From Sulfuritalea sp. (GTDB taxonomy: Bacteria; Pseudomonadota; Gammaproteobacteria; Burkholderiales; Rhodocyclaceae), in the NCBI GenBank assembly GCA_030651305.1, contig JAUSCI010000054.1, forward strand, positions 25,048 through 89,047: a stretch of 64,000 nt of DNA, given 5' to 3'. This document shows, in pieces, positions 45,100 to 54,279 of the stretch; positions within the stretch are counted from its first letter, which is position 1, and each line of letters opens with the position of its first letter. The translations under genes and the position numbers were made by a program. Under the pieces are notes generated by a model. That model was given only the letters and a program-made list of their open reading frames with translations, was not told the origin of the DNA and searched no databases.

Positions 45100-46971
45100 T
45101 CTAAATTTAATGTGCCCACCAGATCGGGGATTCGTTTGCGCCCACCAGTGATTCCGCCGTTCCCTGCAGCGCTGGCTGTCAGTCTCATCCTGTCGGCATG
45201 TGGCGGCATCGAGCCGAAAGCCACGCCAGCCGGACATATAGTCGCAGAGCCTGCTGTCGTCGCACGCCAGGACATCCCTGCGCCGGTAGCCGCGACCGTC
45301 ATGCTTGCGCGCCCGAGGGCGACCGCGAAAGCAGAGTTGTACTCGGTTTCCGTGCGCGATATTCCCGTGCAGGAATTGCTCTTCGCTCTGGCGCGGGACG
45401 CCAAGATGAACATCGATATCCGTCCCGGAATTTCGGGACTCGTCACCCTTAACGCCTTCGACCAGACGCTGCCGCAAATCCTGACCCGCATCTCCAATCA
45501 GGTCGACATGCGCGTCGAACACGATGGCCCTAACTTGGTGGTAATGCCAGACAAGCCATTCTTGAGAAACTACAAGATCGACTTTCTCAATATGGCCCGC
45601 GTTGTGAAAAGCACGATTTCCACAACAACCCAGATTGCTAGTGCGGGTTCCGGAACTGGCTTGGCAGGCAACAAGGCGACAACTTCAATTACGAGCGATA
45701 CAACAAATGACTTAATGAAAAGCCTGATAAGCAATGTTAGTGAAATGCTTAAAGAGGAGGACCGGCTCAGATACAAGGCGTCCGTCGAACTTGCAACCGA
45801 AAATCAGGCAACCACGGCAGGGACAGGCGCGATAGCCACAAACTCCAATTTAGGCAAAACAACTACTGATAAGGATGGGAAGTCTACTAGTTCTGGGCCG
45901 GGCGGGTCAGCTGCAGGTAGCGGAAACCAAGCAATTCAAGCTTCGGGAGCGGCGCAGGTAAAAACCGGCGTCTACGAGCCGTCTCTTTCTGTTTTCGCGA
46001 ATAGTGAAACCGGCGTACTAATCGTCCGCGCCACAAGCAGACAGCACGAAAAGGTTCAGCTGTTTATAGATCAGGTAATGAAAACAGCCAAGCGACAAGT
46101 ATTGATTGAAGCAACCATCGTGGAAGTGCGCCTGAATGATAACTACAAGCAGGGAATTGACTGGTCGGCTCTAAGGTTCGGCCCCAAAGGATTCATATTT
46201 TCGCAGACAGGAACGGCTGGTTTGGCTAGCGCCAATCCTCTAAATTTTTTCACCATAAACTATGCCAACCCGACGTCGGCGATAGGCAATCTGGCGGCGC
46301 AGATTTCCCTGCTGGAATCATTCGGAAAAGTGAAGGTATTGTCCAGCCCGAAGCTGAGCGTAATGAACAACCAGACCGCAACACTAAAGGTGGCAGACAA
46401 CAAAATCTATTTCACGGTCAAAGCGGATACGACTACATCCAACGGGCTTGCTACCACAACCTTTACCACCACTCCTAACGAGGTTTCAGTTGGTTTTCTA
46501 ATGAACGTAACGCCTCAGATCAGTGACGCGAACTCGGTTACGATCAATATACGTCCCACCATCACACGGATTGTTAGCTATGTAAATGACCCGAATCCGA
46601 CACTTGCGGCGGCAGGCGTTGTTAACCGTGTGCCCGAAATCCAGACAAGGGAGATGGAGTCCATTATCAAGATCGATAGTGGTCAAACCGCCGTAATGGG
46701 TGGGTTAATGCAGGATGACATCAGCTACCTCACTGACTCTATTCCGGGTCTAGGCGATATTCCCGGCGTCGGCAACTTCTTCCGCAACCGCAACGACACC
46801 AGCACCAAGACCGAACTGGTCATCTTCCTCAAACCCACCGTCATCACAGATCCGAGCATCGACGGAGACTATCGCAGCTTCCGCGACCAGTTGCCGAAGC
46901 AGGATTTCTTCGTCACCAAACCCGGACCCGGACAGAAACAAATCGAGACGCAGGGAGCAACCGCTCAATGA
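45091..46971 (+). CDS. mshL: MSHA-like outer-membrane secretin MshL
   Basis: 626 residues from ATG 45091; TTG 45136 (after GGGGA) is a good alternative and would give a neat lipoprotein signal ending LSAC. N-terminal secretin domain (SVSVRDIPVQELLFALARDAKMN), N1/N3-like region with a Ser/Thr/Gly-rich insert (about residues 195–290), and the secretin barrel: VLIEATIVEVRLND, VKVLSSPKLSVMNNQTATLKV, VGFLMNVTPQI, SGQTAVMGGLM, IPGLGDIPGVGNFFRN. Forms the pilus exit pore. The part from about 45540 to 46745 uses many A/T-ending codons, unlike the rest. Confidence 0.9.
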   Translation: MCYSKFNVPTRSGIRLRPPVIPPFPAALAVSLILSACGGIEPKATPAGHIVAEPAVVARQDIPAPVAATVMLARPRATAKAELYSVSVRDIPVQELLFALARDAKMNIDIRPGISGLVTLNAFDQTLPQILTRISNQVDMRVEHDGPNLVVMPDKPFLRNYKIDFLNMARVVKSTISTTTQIASAGSGTGLAGNKATTSITSDTTNDLMKSLISNVSEMLKEEDRLRYKASVELATENQATTAGTGAIATNSNLGKTTTDKDGKSTSSGPGGSAAGSGNQAIQASGAAQVKTGVYEPSLSVFANSETGVLIVRATSRQHEKVQLFIDQVMKTAKRQVLIEATIVEVRLNDNYKQGIDWSALRFGPKGFIFSQTGTAGLASANPLNFFTINYANPTSAIGNLAAQISLLESFGKVKVLSSPKLSVMNNQTATLKVADNKIYFTVKADTTTSNGLATTTFTTTPNEVSVGFLMNVTPQISDANSVTINIRPTITRIVSYVNDPNPTLAAAGVVNRVPEIQTREMESIIKIDSGQTAVMGGLMQDDISYLTDSIPGLGDIPGVGNFFRNRNDTSTKTELVIFLKPTVITDPSIDGDYRSFRDQLPKQDFFVTKPGPGQKQIETQGATAQ

Positions 46972-48350
46972 GTCTGCTCATGGACGCCCTTAAAAAAGCC
47001 GAGCTGGCGAAACGTCAGGGGCGGAGCGAAGGCGCAGGCGAATCGACGGTGGAGGACATCCTGGGCGGCCTCGAACTGGAACCCATCACCGGCTCGGCCG
47101 AACCGGAATCCTTGTCGCCGACATCCGCGGCAGAAAGCGCGGCAACCGCCGGAAGCCTGCCCAATCTGCCGCCGCATCTCGAAGAGATCGAGGCGCAATT
47201 TCTTGCCGAGGCCGAGCAGGCCGCGGCCGCACGGCTGCGAACCATGCCATCAACTCCAGCCGGCGCGCCGCCCACCTTCGCCGAGCAGATTGCCGCCGCG
47301 GACACGCCGTCGCGCAAGACGGTGGCTGCAGAGCCGCGGCAGGCGCAAGCTGAACAAGGCACCCCGCAGAGCAGATCGGCGGCGCAGAATGTTTTTGCCG
47401 CCAAGAAAGTCGACAAGCCGCCGGTACGGAAAGGCTTTGCGATGGCGGTTGGCGCGGTCACCGTCCTGTCCGTCATGGGCATCGGCGGATATTTCTGGTG
47501 GCAACTGCAACCGAAACCGTCCCCGGTCGCCAGCCGGGCCCCGCTACCGCCACCTGCGGTCGCTGTCTTGACGCCCGCCGCCGTGTCGCCAGCGCCGACT
47601 CTTGCAGCGCCTCCAATCGGCAGCGTCGCGGGCGCCGCGAATCCAGCAGCGCCAGTTGCGGACGACAAGGCGGATGATTCCGCGCGAGTCGCCGCCAAAG
47701 CGCCGGCCAAGGCGCGCCGCGCAATTTCAGCGACCGCTGCGGCCGAGCCGGACAGCCCGATACAGGTCACCAAGGCGCCATTGAAAGTCAGCCCCTTCCT
47801 GAGCCGCGGCTTCGATGCGTTCAATAGAGGTGACCTGGTGTCGGCGCAGGCTGAATACGACCAGGCATACCAGTCCGATCCGCGCAACACGGACGCCATG
47901 CATGGCCTGGCGGCGATTGCCGTGCGTCAGGGCCGCGCAGACGATGCTGACGCGTTGTATCGACAGATCACCGAAGCCGATCCGCAGGACACGGTGGCCA
48001 TGTCGGCCCTGATCAACAACCGCCGACAGATCGAGCCGGGCGTTGCCGAAAGCAGGCTGAAGAGCCTGTCGGCGGCGCAGCCCGAACTCGCTGCACCGCA
48101 TTTTTCCCTGGGCAATCTCTATGCACGTCATGGCCGCTGGAGCGAAGCCCAGCAATCCTACTTTCGCGCCTACAGCGCTGAACCGGAAAATCCCGACATC
48201 CTCTACAACCTGGCGATCAGCCTCGAACACCTGCGCCAGAACAAGCTGGCCGCGCAATACTACAGCCAGGCCATCGCCGCCGCGCAGACCCGGCCGGCCG
48301 GATTCGACAAGGCCCAGGCCACCGCGAGGCTCAACACACTGCAACCCTAG
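46968..48350 (+). CDS. mshN: TPR protein MshN-like
   Basis: 460 residues, ATGA overlap with mshL. Starts SLLMDALKKAELAKRQ, typical of MshN-type pilus proteins. One membrane helix (about residues 160–178, FAMAVGAVTVLSVMGIGGYFW), a Pro/Ala linker, and tetratricopeptide repeats from about residue 270 to the end (FDAFNRGDLVSAQAEYDQAY, AHLYRQ-type units). Probably an assembly or scaffold protein of the pilus machine. The linker stretch VSPAPTLAAPP is encoded by a dispersed-motif copy. Confidence 0.8.
   Translation: MSLLMDALKKAELAKRQGRSEGAGESTVEDILGGLELEPITGSAEPESLSPTSAAESAATAGSLPNLPPHLEEIEAQFLAEAEQAAAARLRTMPSTPAGAPPTFAEQIAAADTPSRKTVAAEPRQAQAEQGTPQSRSAAQNVFAAKKVDKPPVRKGFAMAVGAVTVLSVMGIGGYFWWQLQPKPSPVASRAPLPPPAVAVLTPAAVSPAPTLAAPPIGSVAGAANPAAPVADDKADDSARVAAKAPAKARRAISATAAAEPDSPIQVTKAPLKVSPFLSRGFDAFNRGDLVSAQAEYDQAYQSDPRNTDAMHGLAAIAVRQGRADDADALYRQITEADPQDTVAMSALINNRRQIEPGVAESRLKSLSAAQPELAAPHFSLGNLYARHGRWSEAQQSYFRAYSAEPENPDILYNLAISLEHLRQNKLAAQYYSQAIAAAQTRPAGFDKAQATARLNTLQP
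47593..47604 (+). repeat. Copy of dispersed motif, exact 12-mer
   Basis: CGCCGACTCTTG preceded by GCCAG, in the Pro/Ala linker of the MshN-like gene, encoding A-P-T-L. Confidence 0.65.
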
Positions 48351-48389
48351 GCGGGTTTTGCACGCGGCAGGGCTTGCCCTCGCAGGCAG

Positions 48390-50111
48390 ATGCAGGATAA
48401 TGATACTCGTATGAATTCACCGCCCAGCCGCCGCCCCATTGGCCAGATCCTCATCACGCATGGTGTGATCAGCGAGGATCAACTTCGCATCGCACTGCTG
48501 GAGCAGATCAAATCCAACCAGCCGGTAGGCAAGCTTCTGGTGGCCCTCGGCTTTGTCTCCGAAGCCACGCTACGCGACGCTCTCGGCGAATCGCTCGGCC
48601 ACAAGTCCGTCGATCTGGCCAATACCATCGTCGACGCCGATGCCTTGCGCATGATTCCCCGCGAACTGGCGAAACGGCACATGTTCCTGGCGCTCAGCTA
48701 TTCGCAGTCCGAACAGAAGCTCAAGATCGCGATTGCCGATCCCAACGACATTGTTGCGCTGGACAAGCTGCGCACGCTGATTCACCCGGAACTGATGGTC
48801 GAAACCCTGCTTGCGGGCGAATCGGAAATCTCCCGCGCCATCGATCAGTATTACGGTCATGAGCTCTCGATCGACGGCATCCTGCACGAAATCGAAACCG
48901 GCGAAATCGATTACCGCAGCCTGTCCGCGTCACTCGATGAATACAGTCAGCCGGTGGTGCGTCTGGTCGATGCGCTGCTCACCGACGCCGTCAAGCGCGA
49001 TGCGTCCGACGTGCACTTCGAGCCGGAGGCCAGCTTCCTGCGCATCCGCTATCGCATTGACGGCATCCTGCGTCAGATTCGCGCCCTGCACAAAACCTAC
49101 TGGGCGGCCATGGCCGTGCGCATCAAGGTAATCAGCGGCATGAACATCGCCGAAACCCGTGCGCCGCAGGACGGCCGCATATCGATCAACATCAGCGGCC
49201 GTCCCGTCGATTTCCGGGTTGCCTCGCAGCCGACCATCCACGGCGAAAACATCGTCCTGCGCATCCTTGACCGGCAGAAAGGCATCGTCCCGCTCGACGG
49301 GCTGGGACTCGACGATCACCAGATGGCGCTGATGAAGCTGATGGTGGCGCGCCCGGAGGGCATCATCCTGGTCACCGGCCCCACCGGCAGCGGCAAGACC
49401 ACGACGCTCTACTCGGTCCTCAACCACATCAACGAAGAGGGCGTGAACATCATGACCCTCGAAGATCCGGTCGAGTATCCGATGGCGATGATCCGCCAGA
49501 CATCCGTCGCGGAATCCGCCAAGCTGGATTTCGCCAATGGCATTCGCTCCATGATGCGCCAGGACCCGGACATCATCCTGGTCGGCGAAATCCGCGACGC
49601 GGATACCGCCGAAATGGCTTTTCGCGCCGCCATGACCGGTCATCAGGTGTATTCAACCCTGCACACCAATTCGGCGCTGGGCGCCATCCCGCGCCTGCTC
49701 GACATCGGCGTGCTGCCCGACATCATGGCCGGCAACATCATCGGCATCATCGCCCAGCGTCTGGTGCGCCGCCTGTGCACCCGTTGCCGCAAGCCCTATC
49801 CCGCCGAAGCGCACGAATGCAAGCTGATGGGCGTCAGCGAGCAGCCGGCACCCATCCTGTACCGCGCCACGGGTTGCGATGTCTGCGAATACCAGGGCTA
49901 TCGGGGCCGCATCGCGATCATGGAAATGCTGCGTCTCGACAATGATCTCGACGACCTCATCAGTCGCCGCGCATCACAGCGCGAGATTCGCACCCTGGCC
50001 TATGACAAGGGCTTCCGCCGCCTGTCGGAGGACGGCATGCGACGGGTGCGAGACGGGTCAACGTCCATCGAAGAGATCGGCCGCGTCATCGACCTCACGG
50101 AGCGGATGTAG
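48390..50111 (+). CDS. mshE: Pilus extension ATPase MshE (GspE/PilB family), c-di-GMP-binding type
   Basis: 573 residues from ATG 48390 (ATG 48411 possible). The N-terminus is an MshEN domain with two copies of the cyclic-di-GMP pattern: RPIGQILITHGVISEDQLRI and PVGKLLVALGFVSEATLRDA, with Ile/Val where the consensus often has Leu. Then the GspE core: Walker A GPTGSGKTTT (about 330), Asp box EDPVEYPM, Walker B DPDIILVGEIRD, His box, and the zinc site CTRCRKPY/CDVCEYQGYRGR. Drives pilus assembly and may respond to c-di-GMP. Confidence 0.9.
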   Translation: MQDNDTRMNSPPSRRPIGQILITHGVISEDQLRIALLEQIKSNQPVGKLLVALGFVSEATLRDALGESLGHKSVDLANTIVDADALRMIPRELAKRHMFLALSYSQSEQKLKIAIADPNDIVALDKLRTLIHPELMVETLLAGESEISRAIDQYYGHELSIDGILHEIETGEIDYRSLSASLDEYSQPVVRLVDALLTDAVKRDASDVHFEPEASFLRIRYRIDGILRQIRALHKTYWAAMAVRIKVISGMNIAETRAPQDGRISINISGRPVDFRVASQPTIHGENIVLRILDRQKGIVPLDGLGLDDHQMALMKLMVARPEGIILVTGPTGSGKTTTLYSVLNHINEEGVNIMTLEDPVEYPMAMIRQTSVAESAKLDFANGIRSMMRQDPDIILVGEIRDADTAEMAFRAAMTGHQVYSTLHTNSALGAIPRLLDIGVLPDIMAGNIIGIIAQRLVRRLCTRCRKPYPAEAHECKLMGVSEQPAPILYRATGCDVCEYQGYRGRIAIMEMLRLDNDLDDLISRRASQREIRTLAYDKGFRRLSEDGMRRVRDGSTSIEEIGRVIDLTERM

Positions 50112-50148
50112 CCGCTCTGCGGCACGGCACATCCACGCCCTCGACACC

Positions 50149-51351
50149 ATGGCCCTCTATGCCTACAAGGCAGTGAACGAGCACGGCAGAAAGGTGATGG
50201 GCCGCCTCGAAGCGATCAACCTGATCGACCTCGAAATGCGCCTGAAGCGCATCGACCTCGACTTCATCAATGGCGACATCGTGAAGCAGGGCGGCCTGAT
50301 GAACCAGGCCAGAATCACTCGCGCGGAACTGATCAACTTCTGCTTCCATCTGGAGCAGCTCGCCCGCGCCGGCGTGTCGCTGATCGAAAGCCTCAGCGAC
50401 TTGCGCGACACCATCGAGAACCCGCGCTTTCGCGAAATCCTCGCCGGCATGGTGGAAAGCATCGAGGGCGGCAAGACGCTCTCGCAGGCGCTTGCCGAAC
50501 ATCCGCGGACTTTCGACGAAGTGATGGTCAGCCTGATCCGCGCCGGCGAAGAGACCGGCGCCTTGCCGCAGGTGCTCAACAACCTGCTTGAATCACTCAA
50601 GTGGCAGGACGAACTCGCGGCGCACACCAAGAAACTGATCATGTATCCGGCCTTCCTCGGCACGGTCGTGGTCGCCATCACGCTGTTCATGATGATCTAT
50701 CTGGTGCCGAAAATGGCCGGCTTCATCCGCAACATGGGGCAGGAGTTGCCGACCCAGACCAAGATACTGATCTTCACCTCGGAGTTCTTCGTCGGCTACT
50801 GGTACGTCGTGCTCGGCCTGCCGCTCATCCTTGCCGCGATCGCGGCCTTTCTGGTCAGCACCAGCCGGGCCGCGCGTTATCGCTTCGACGACATCAAGCT
50901 GCGCCTGCCTTATGTCGGAGACATTCTGCGCAAAATCATCCTGTCGCGCTTCGCTTCGGTATTCGCCATGATGTATTCCTCGGGCATCACCATCCTCGAC
51001 TCGATCAAGGCGACTGAAGACGTGGTCGGCAACCTGGTCATCAGGGAAGGCCTGGAAAAGGTCGGCGGCCTGATTGCCGAAGGACAGAACGTTACCGCGG
51101 CCTTCCAGAGCGCCGGAATATTCCCGCCGCTGGTGCTGCGCATGTTGCGCGTGGGCGAGAGCACCGGCGCGCTGGATACCGCGCTGACCAATGTCAGCTA
51201 CTTCTACAATCGCGACGTGCGCGAATCCATCGAGAAGGTGCAGGCCATGATCGAGCCGGTCATGACCGTAAGCATCGGCCTGCTGCTCGGCTGGATCATG
51301 ATGGCCGTGCTGGGTCCGATCTACGACATCATCACCAAGTTGAAAACCTGA
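50149..51351 (+). CDS. mshG: Pilus inner-membrane platform protein MshG (GspF/PilC family)
   Basis: 400 residues from ATG 50149. Starts MALYAYKAVNEHGRKVMGRLEA; two GspF domains with three membrane helices. Landmarks FCFHLEQLARAGVSLIESLSDLRD, SLIRAGEETGALPQVL, and in the second copy FASVFAMMYSSGITILDSI with MLRVGESTGALDTAL. Forms the rotor platform over MshE. One-base overlap of stop and next start (ATGA). Confidence 0.92.
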   Translation: MALYAYKAVNEHGRKVMGRLEAINLIDLEMRLKRIDLDFINGDIVKQGGLMNQARITRAELINFCFHLEQLARAGVSLIESLSDLRDTIENPRFREILAGMVESIEGGKTLSQALAEHPRTFDEVMVSLIRAGEETGALPQVLNNLLESLKWQDELAAHTKKLIMYPAFLGTVVVAITLFMMIYLVPKMAGFIRNMGQELPTQTKILIFTSEFFVGYWYVVLGLPLILAAIAAFLVSTSRAARYRFDDIKLRLPYVGDILRKIILSRFASVFAMMYSSGITILDSIKATEDVVGNLVIREGLEKVGGLIAEGQNVTAAFQSAGIFPPLVLRMLRVGESTGALDTALTNVSYFYNRDVRESIEKVQAMIEPVMTVSIGLLLGWIMMAVLGPIYDIITKLKT

Positions 51352-52913
51352 TGACCGCCAAACGCATTCTCCTGCTCGACGGGCCCATCCTCACGGCGCA
51401 CCACTGGAGTGCCGGCCGCATACACGCCGAGGGCGAGTTCAACCAGGAACCGGTGGGACTGGAAGCGTTTGCCGCCTACCTCGACAAGCATCGCTCCAGC
51501 CTGTTCTACCTGCTGGCGGATATCACCGAAGAGGGCTTCCAGCTCGAAGACCTGCCCTATACCCAGGGCGCGGATCGCGACGCCCTGCTGCAGCGGCGCC
51601 TTGGCCAGTACTTTTACAATACGCCACTGTCCGCCGCGATCTCGCTGGGCCGCGCGGCAACGGGCCGGCGCGATGAAAAGATCTTGTTTGCCGCGCTCAC
51701 CCGCATCGAGACCTTCACGCCGTGGCTGGACACGCTGCGTGAAACGGAAGCCATAGTTGCCGGCGTCTATTCGGTCCCCCTGGTGCTTGCCGGATGCGTC
51801 CCCCAACTGTTGGCCGAAAGCGGCCCGGCTCTGTTCGTCAGCCTGACCCGCGGCGGTGTGCGGCAAACCTTTTTCGACAAGGGCAAGCTGCATTTCTCGC
51901 GACTGTCGCAACTTGCCACCCGCAGCCTCGACGAAGTCGGCCGCACCGCAGCCAACGACTCGGCCAAGATATTCCAGTATCTGGTCGCGCAGCGCCAGAT
52001 CCCGCGGGGTATCGCCCTGCGCACCCTGGTCCTGGCGCACGCCGAACAAATACCGGCATTCAGGGATTTCTGTCGTGACAACGGCGATCTCCAGTTCGAA
52101 TTCATCGACCTGGGCGCCACTGCGAGCCAGCGTGGGCTCAAGGACGTGCCGGCAGACAGCAATGCCGACAAGCTGTTCATCCACTGCCTGGCGACCAAGA
52201 CGCCCGAGCAACAGTTTGCCCCGGCCAGCGAGACCCGCTTCCACAGGCTCTGGCGAATACGCTCGGCGCTGACCAGCACGGCGTGGATCGTACTTGCCGG
52301 CTGTCTGCTGTTCGCCGGCAAGACCGCTCTCAATGTCTACGAACTTCGCGACACGATCGAGGCCACCAGGGCTCTCGCCGCCACCGACACCAACCGTTAC
52401 AACACCATTCTCGAGGGACTGCCGAAGATCAACATCACCCCGGACAGCTTGCGCGCGCTGATTGGACGCGTCGAGACTCTGCAGCAACGCACTCCGGCGA
52501 TGGAGCCGCTCCTGACGCACCTGAGCCTGGCGCTGAACGACAGCCCGAAAATCGAACTTGCCCGCCTCACCTGGAAGATTGTCGATCGGCTCGGTGTCGG
52601 CCAGAAAGTTCCGCTGGATGCAAAACCGGGAACCGGCGCCGCGCCGCCCGCGGCTGCGGCTGGTGCAGGCAGTTGGGTGGCCATCGAGATTCAGGCGCAA
52701 CTGCCACTCGGCCTTGTGAGTGACCAGCGCGCCCAGATCGACTTGATCGAAAACTTTGCCGCCCGCCTGCGCGACTCGCGGACGGAAGTTCAGGTCACCA
52801 GCCGACCGTTCGACATCGAATCTGACAAGTCGCTCAAGAGTGCCGGCGAAAAGGGCGACGCGCAAGTGGCGGATGCGCCGAAGTTCGCCTTGCGTATTGC
52901 GCGCCCATTGTGA
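51351..52913 (+). CDS. PilM/PilN-like fusion protein of the pilus machine (MshI-like)
   Basis: 520 residues. Residues 1–300 form a degenerate actin-like region without clear ATP motifs, comparable to GspL/PilM cytoplasmic domains. One membrane helix follows (about residues 304–322, SALTSTAWIVLAGCLLFAG), then a coiled segment and a PilN-like periplasmic domain with a low-complexity Ala loop near residue 430. It thus joins the tasks of PilM and PilN. Assigned mainly from position (between platform and PilO-like gene) and topology. Confidence 0.72.
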   Translation: MTAKRILLLDGPILTAHHWSAGRIHAEGEFNQEPVGLEAFAAYLDKHRSSLFYLLADITEEGFQLEDLPYTQGADRDALLQRRLGQYFYNTPLSAAISLGRAATGRRDEKILFAALTRIETFTPWLDTLRETEAIVAGVYSVPLVLAGCVPQLLAESGPALFVSLTRGGVRQTFFDKGKLHFSRLSQLATRSLDEVGRTAANDSAKIFQYLVAQRQIPRGIALRTLVLAHAEQIPAFRDFCRDNGDLQFEFIDLGATASQRGLKDVPADSNADKLFIHCLATKTPEQQFAPASETRFHRLWRIRSALTSTAWIVLAGCLLFAGKTALNVYELRDTIEATRALAATDTNRYNTILEGLPKINITPDSLRALIGRVETLQQRTPAMEPLLTHLSLALNDSPKIELARLTWKIVDRLGVGQKVPLDAKPGTGAAPPAAAAGAGSWVAIEIQAQLPLGLVSDQRAQIDLIENFAARLRDSRTEVQVTSRPFDIESDKSLKSAGEKGDAQVADAPKFALRIARPL

Positions 52914-52968
52914 GAAGAGCGGTGAGAAACGCGATGAGAAGTGCGGTCACAAACAGGGTGAATGCGGC

Positions 52969-53580
52969 ATGAAGGCGGAAACCAAGGACCTCAAGCGCCT
53001 GCAATGGGCTATCGCCTTCCTGGTCATCATGGCCCTGGTTGGCGGCGGCTCGGTATGGAGTACCCAGCAGTTGAAGAAAAGCGGCGAAAAGACCTTCAGG
53101 GAAGCCACTGCGGCACGCAAGGACATCGAAGCCAAACTTGCGCGGGCGCGCGTCGAGGAGCAGGAACTGCGCGACAAGATCAACCGCTTCCAGGCGCTCA
53201 AGACCCGCGGTTATATCGGCCCGGAAAAGCGCCTGGACTGGGTTGAAGCCATCGCCCGCGTCAAGGCCGCGCGCCGCCTCATCAAGCTGGATTACGAATT
53301 CTCGCCGCAACGGCCCGTGGATGCCGGCATATTGCCAGGCGGTGCAGTGGCCGGTGGCTTTGAAATCATGGCAACCCAGATGCGGCTGCAAGTCCAGTTG
53401 CTGCATGAGGGCGAACTGCTGGCGTTTCTTGCGGAACTGCGCGACGCCGTGCAGGCGCTGGTGCAAGTCCGCTCCTGCACCATGGAACGCATTGCCCCGG
53501 GCGGCACCGATCGCACCAGCAACGCCCAGCTGAAAGCCGAATGCACGCTCGAATGGATTTCGCTGAGGGAAGGCAAATGA
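52969..53580 (+). CDS. PilO-like pilus alignment protein (MshJ-like)
   Basis: 203 residues from ATG 52969. Short cytoplasmic N-terminus, one membrane helix (residues 12–28, WAIAFLVIMALVGGGSV), a coiled coil (about 30–75), and a ferredoxin-like periplasmic domain ending in QLLHEGELLAFLAELRD and C-x-M-E-R, C-T-L-E-W. This is the PilO/GspM layout. Position after the PilN-like gene supports it. Confidence 0.72.
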   Translation: MKAETKDLKRLQWAIAFLVIMALVGGGSVWSTQQLKKSGEKTFREATAARKDIEAKLARARVEEQELRDKINRFQALKTRGYIGPEKRLDWVEAIARVKAARRLIKLDYEFSPQRPVDAGILPGGAVAGGFEIMATQMRLQVQLLHEGELLAFLAELRDAVQALVQVRSCTMERIAPGGTDRTSNAQLKAECTLEWISLREGK

Positions 53581-54023
53581 AACTTTCAAGCCGGATGATG
53601 GCCGCTCTCGTAGGTGCGGCCATGCTCGCTGCATCGGGCGCAGCCGGCGCCGCCGAGCTCGGCCGTCTCTTCTTTACGCCCGAGAGGCGCGCCACCATGG
53701 AACGCCAGCGCACCTTCAACATCCAGGAAGCGCAAACCCTGCAAGGCACCAGCATGAGCCTGGACGGCGTCGTCTATCGTTCCAGTGGCAAGGCAACGGT
53801 CTGGATCAACCGCCAGCCACAAAACGAGGGTGAAGCGTCGCGCACCGGCGTCAGCGCGACGGTATCGCCGAAGACACCGGGCAGCGCGGTCCTTGCGCCC
53901 GGCGAAGAAGCGCCGGCCCAGCTCAAGGTGGGCGAAGCCATAAACCGGGCCACCGGCGAGCGCAATACCCGGTTGGGCGGTGGCACAGTTGTGACCCCGG
54001 GCGATCGCGGCAAGCCACGCTAA
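53577..54023 (+). CDS. Small periplasmic pilus protein (MshK/PilP-like)
   Basis: 148 residues, ATGA overlap with the PilO-like gene. Signal peptide (residues 1–26), then LGRLFFTPERRATMERQR and SMSLDGVVYRSSGKATVWIN, a small beta module like those of MshK-type proteins that link inner-membrane complex and secretin. The C-terminal part is Gly/Pro-rich and probably flexible. Confidence 0.6.
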   Translation: MKLSSRMMAALVGAAMLAASGAAGAAELGRLFFTPERRATMERQRTFNIQEAQTLQGTSMSLDGVVYRSSGKATVWINRQPQNEGEASRTGVSATVSPKTPGSAVLAPGEEAPAQLKVGEAINRATGERNTRLGGGTVVTPGDRGKPR

Positions 54024-54039
54024 CGCGGGCGGAAAACTC

Positions 54040-54279
54040 ATGCGTACCGTCGGTAATCGCCATCCCCGTCCCATCAGTTTCTCCGCCTCCGCAGCCCGAC
54101 TCACCGAAGGCGCGCGATTCAACGACGAGATCCATCGCATGCCCAGCGGCAGCGAAAGCTTCATCCCGAAGGGCGTCTATCGTTTCAAGACCCACGCCGA
54201 GGCCAACCAGCACCAACTGGATTGCCTGGCCAAGGGCATGGCGTCCGTTGCGCGCGCCCGTCACGACGGCGGCGCATGA
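54040..54279 (+). CDS. Small antitoxin-like protein
   Basis: 79 residues with C-terminal FIPKGVYRFKTHAEANQHQLD, a segment I associate with small proteins paired to nucleotidyltransferase-type (MNT) partners. The start of the next gene overlaps its stop (ATGA), which is typical of paired genes. No DNA-binding motif is obvious. Its place in the middle of a pilus operon is odd. Function not proven. Confidence 0.5.
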   Translation: MRTVGNRHPRPISFSASAARLTEGARFNDEIHRMPSGSESFIPKGVYRFKTHAEANQHQLDCLAKGMASVARARHDGGA

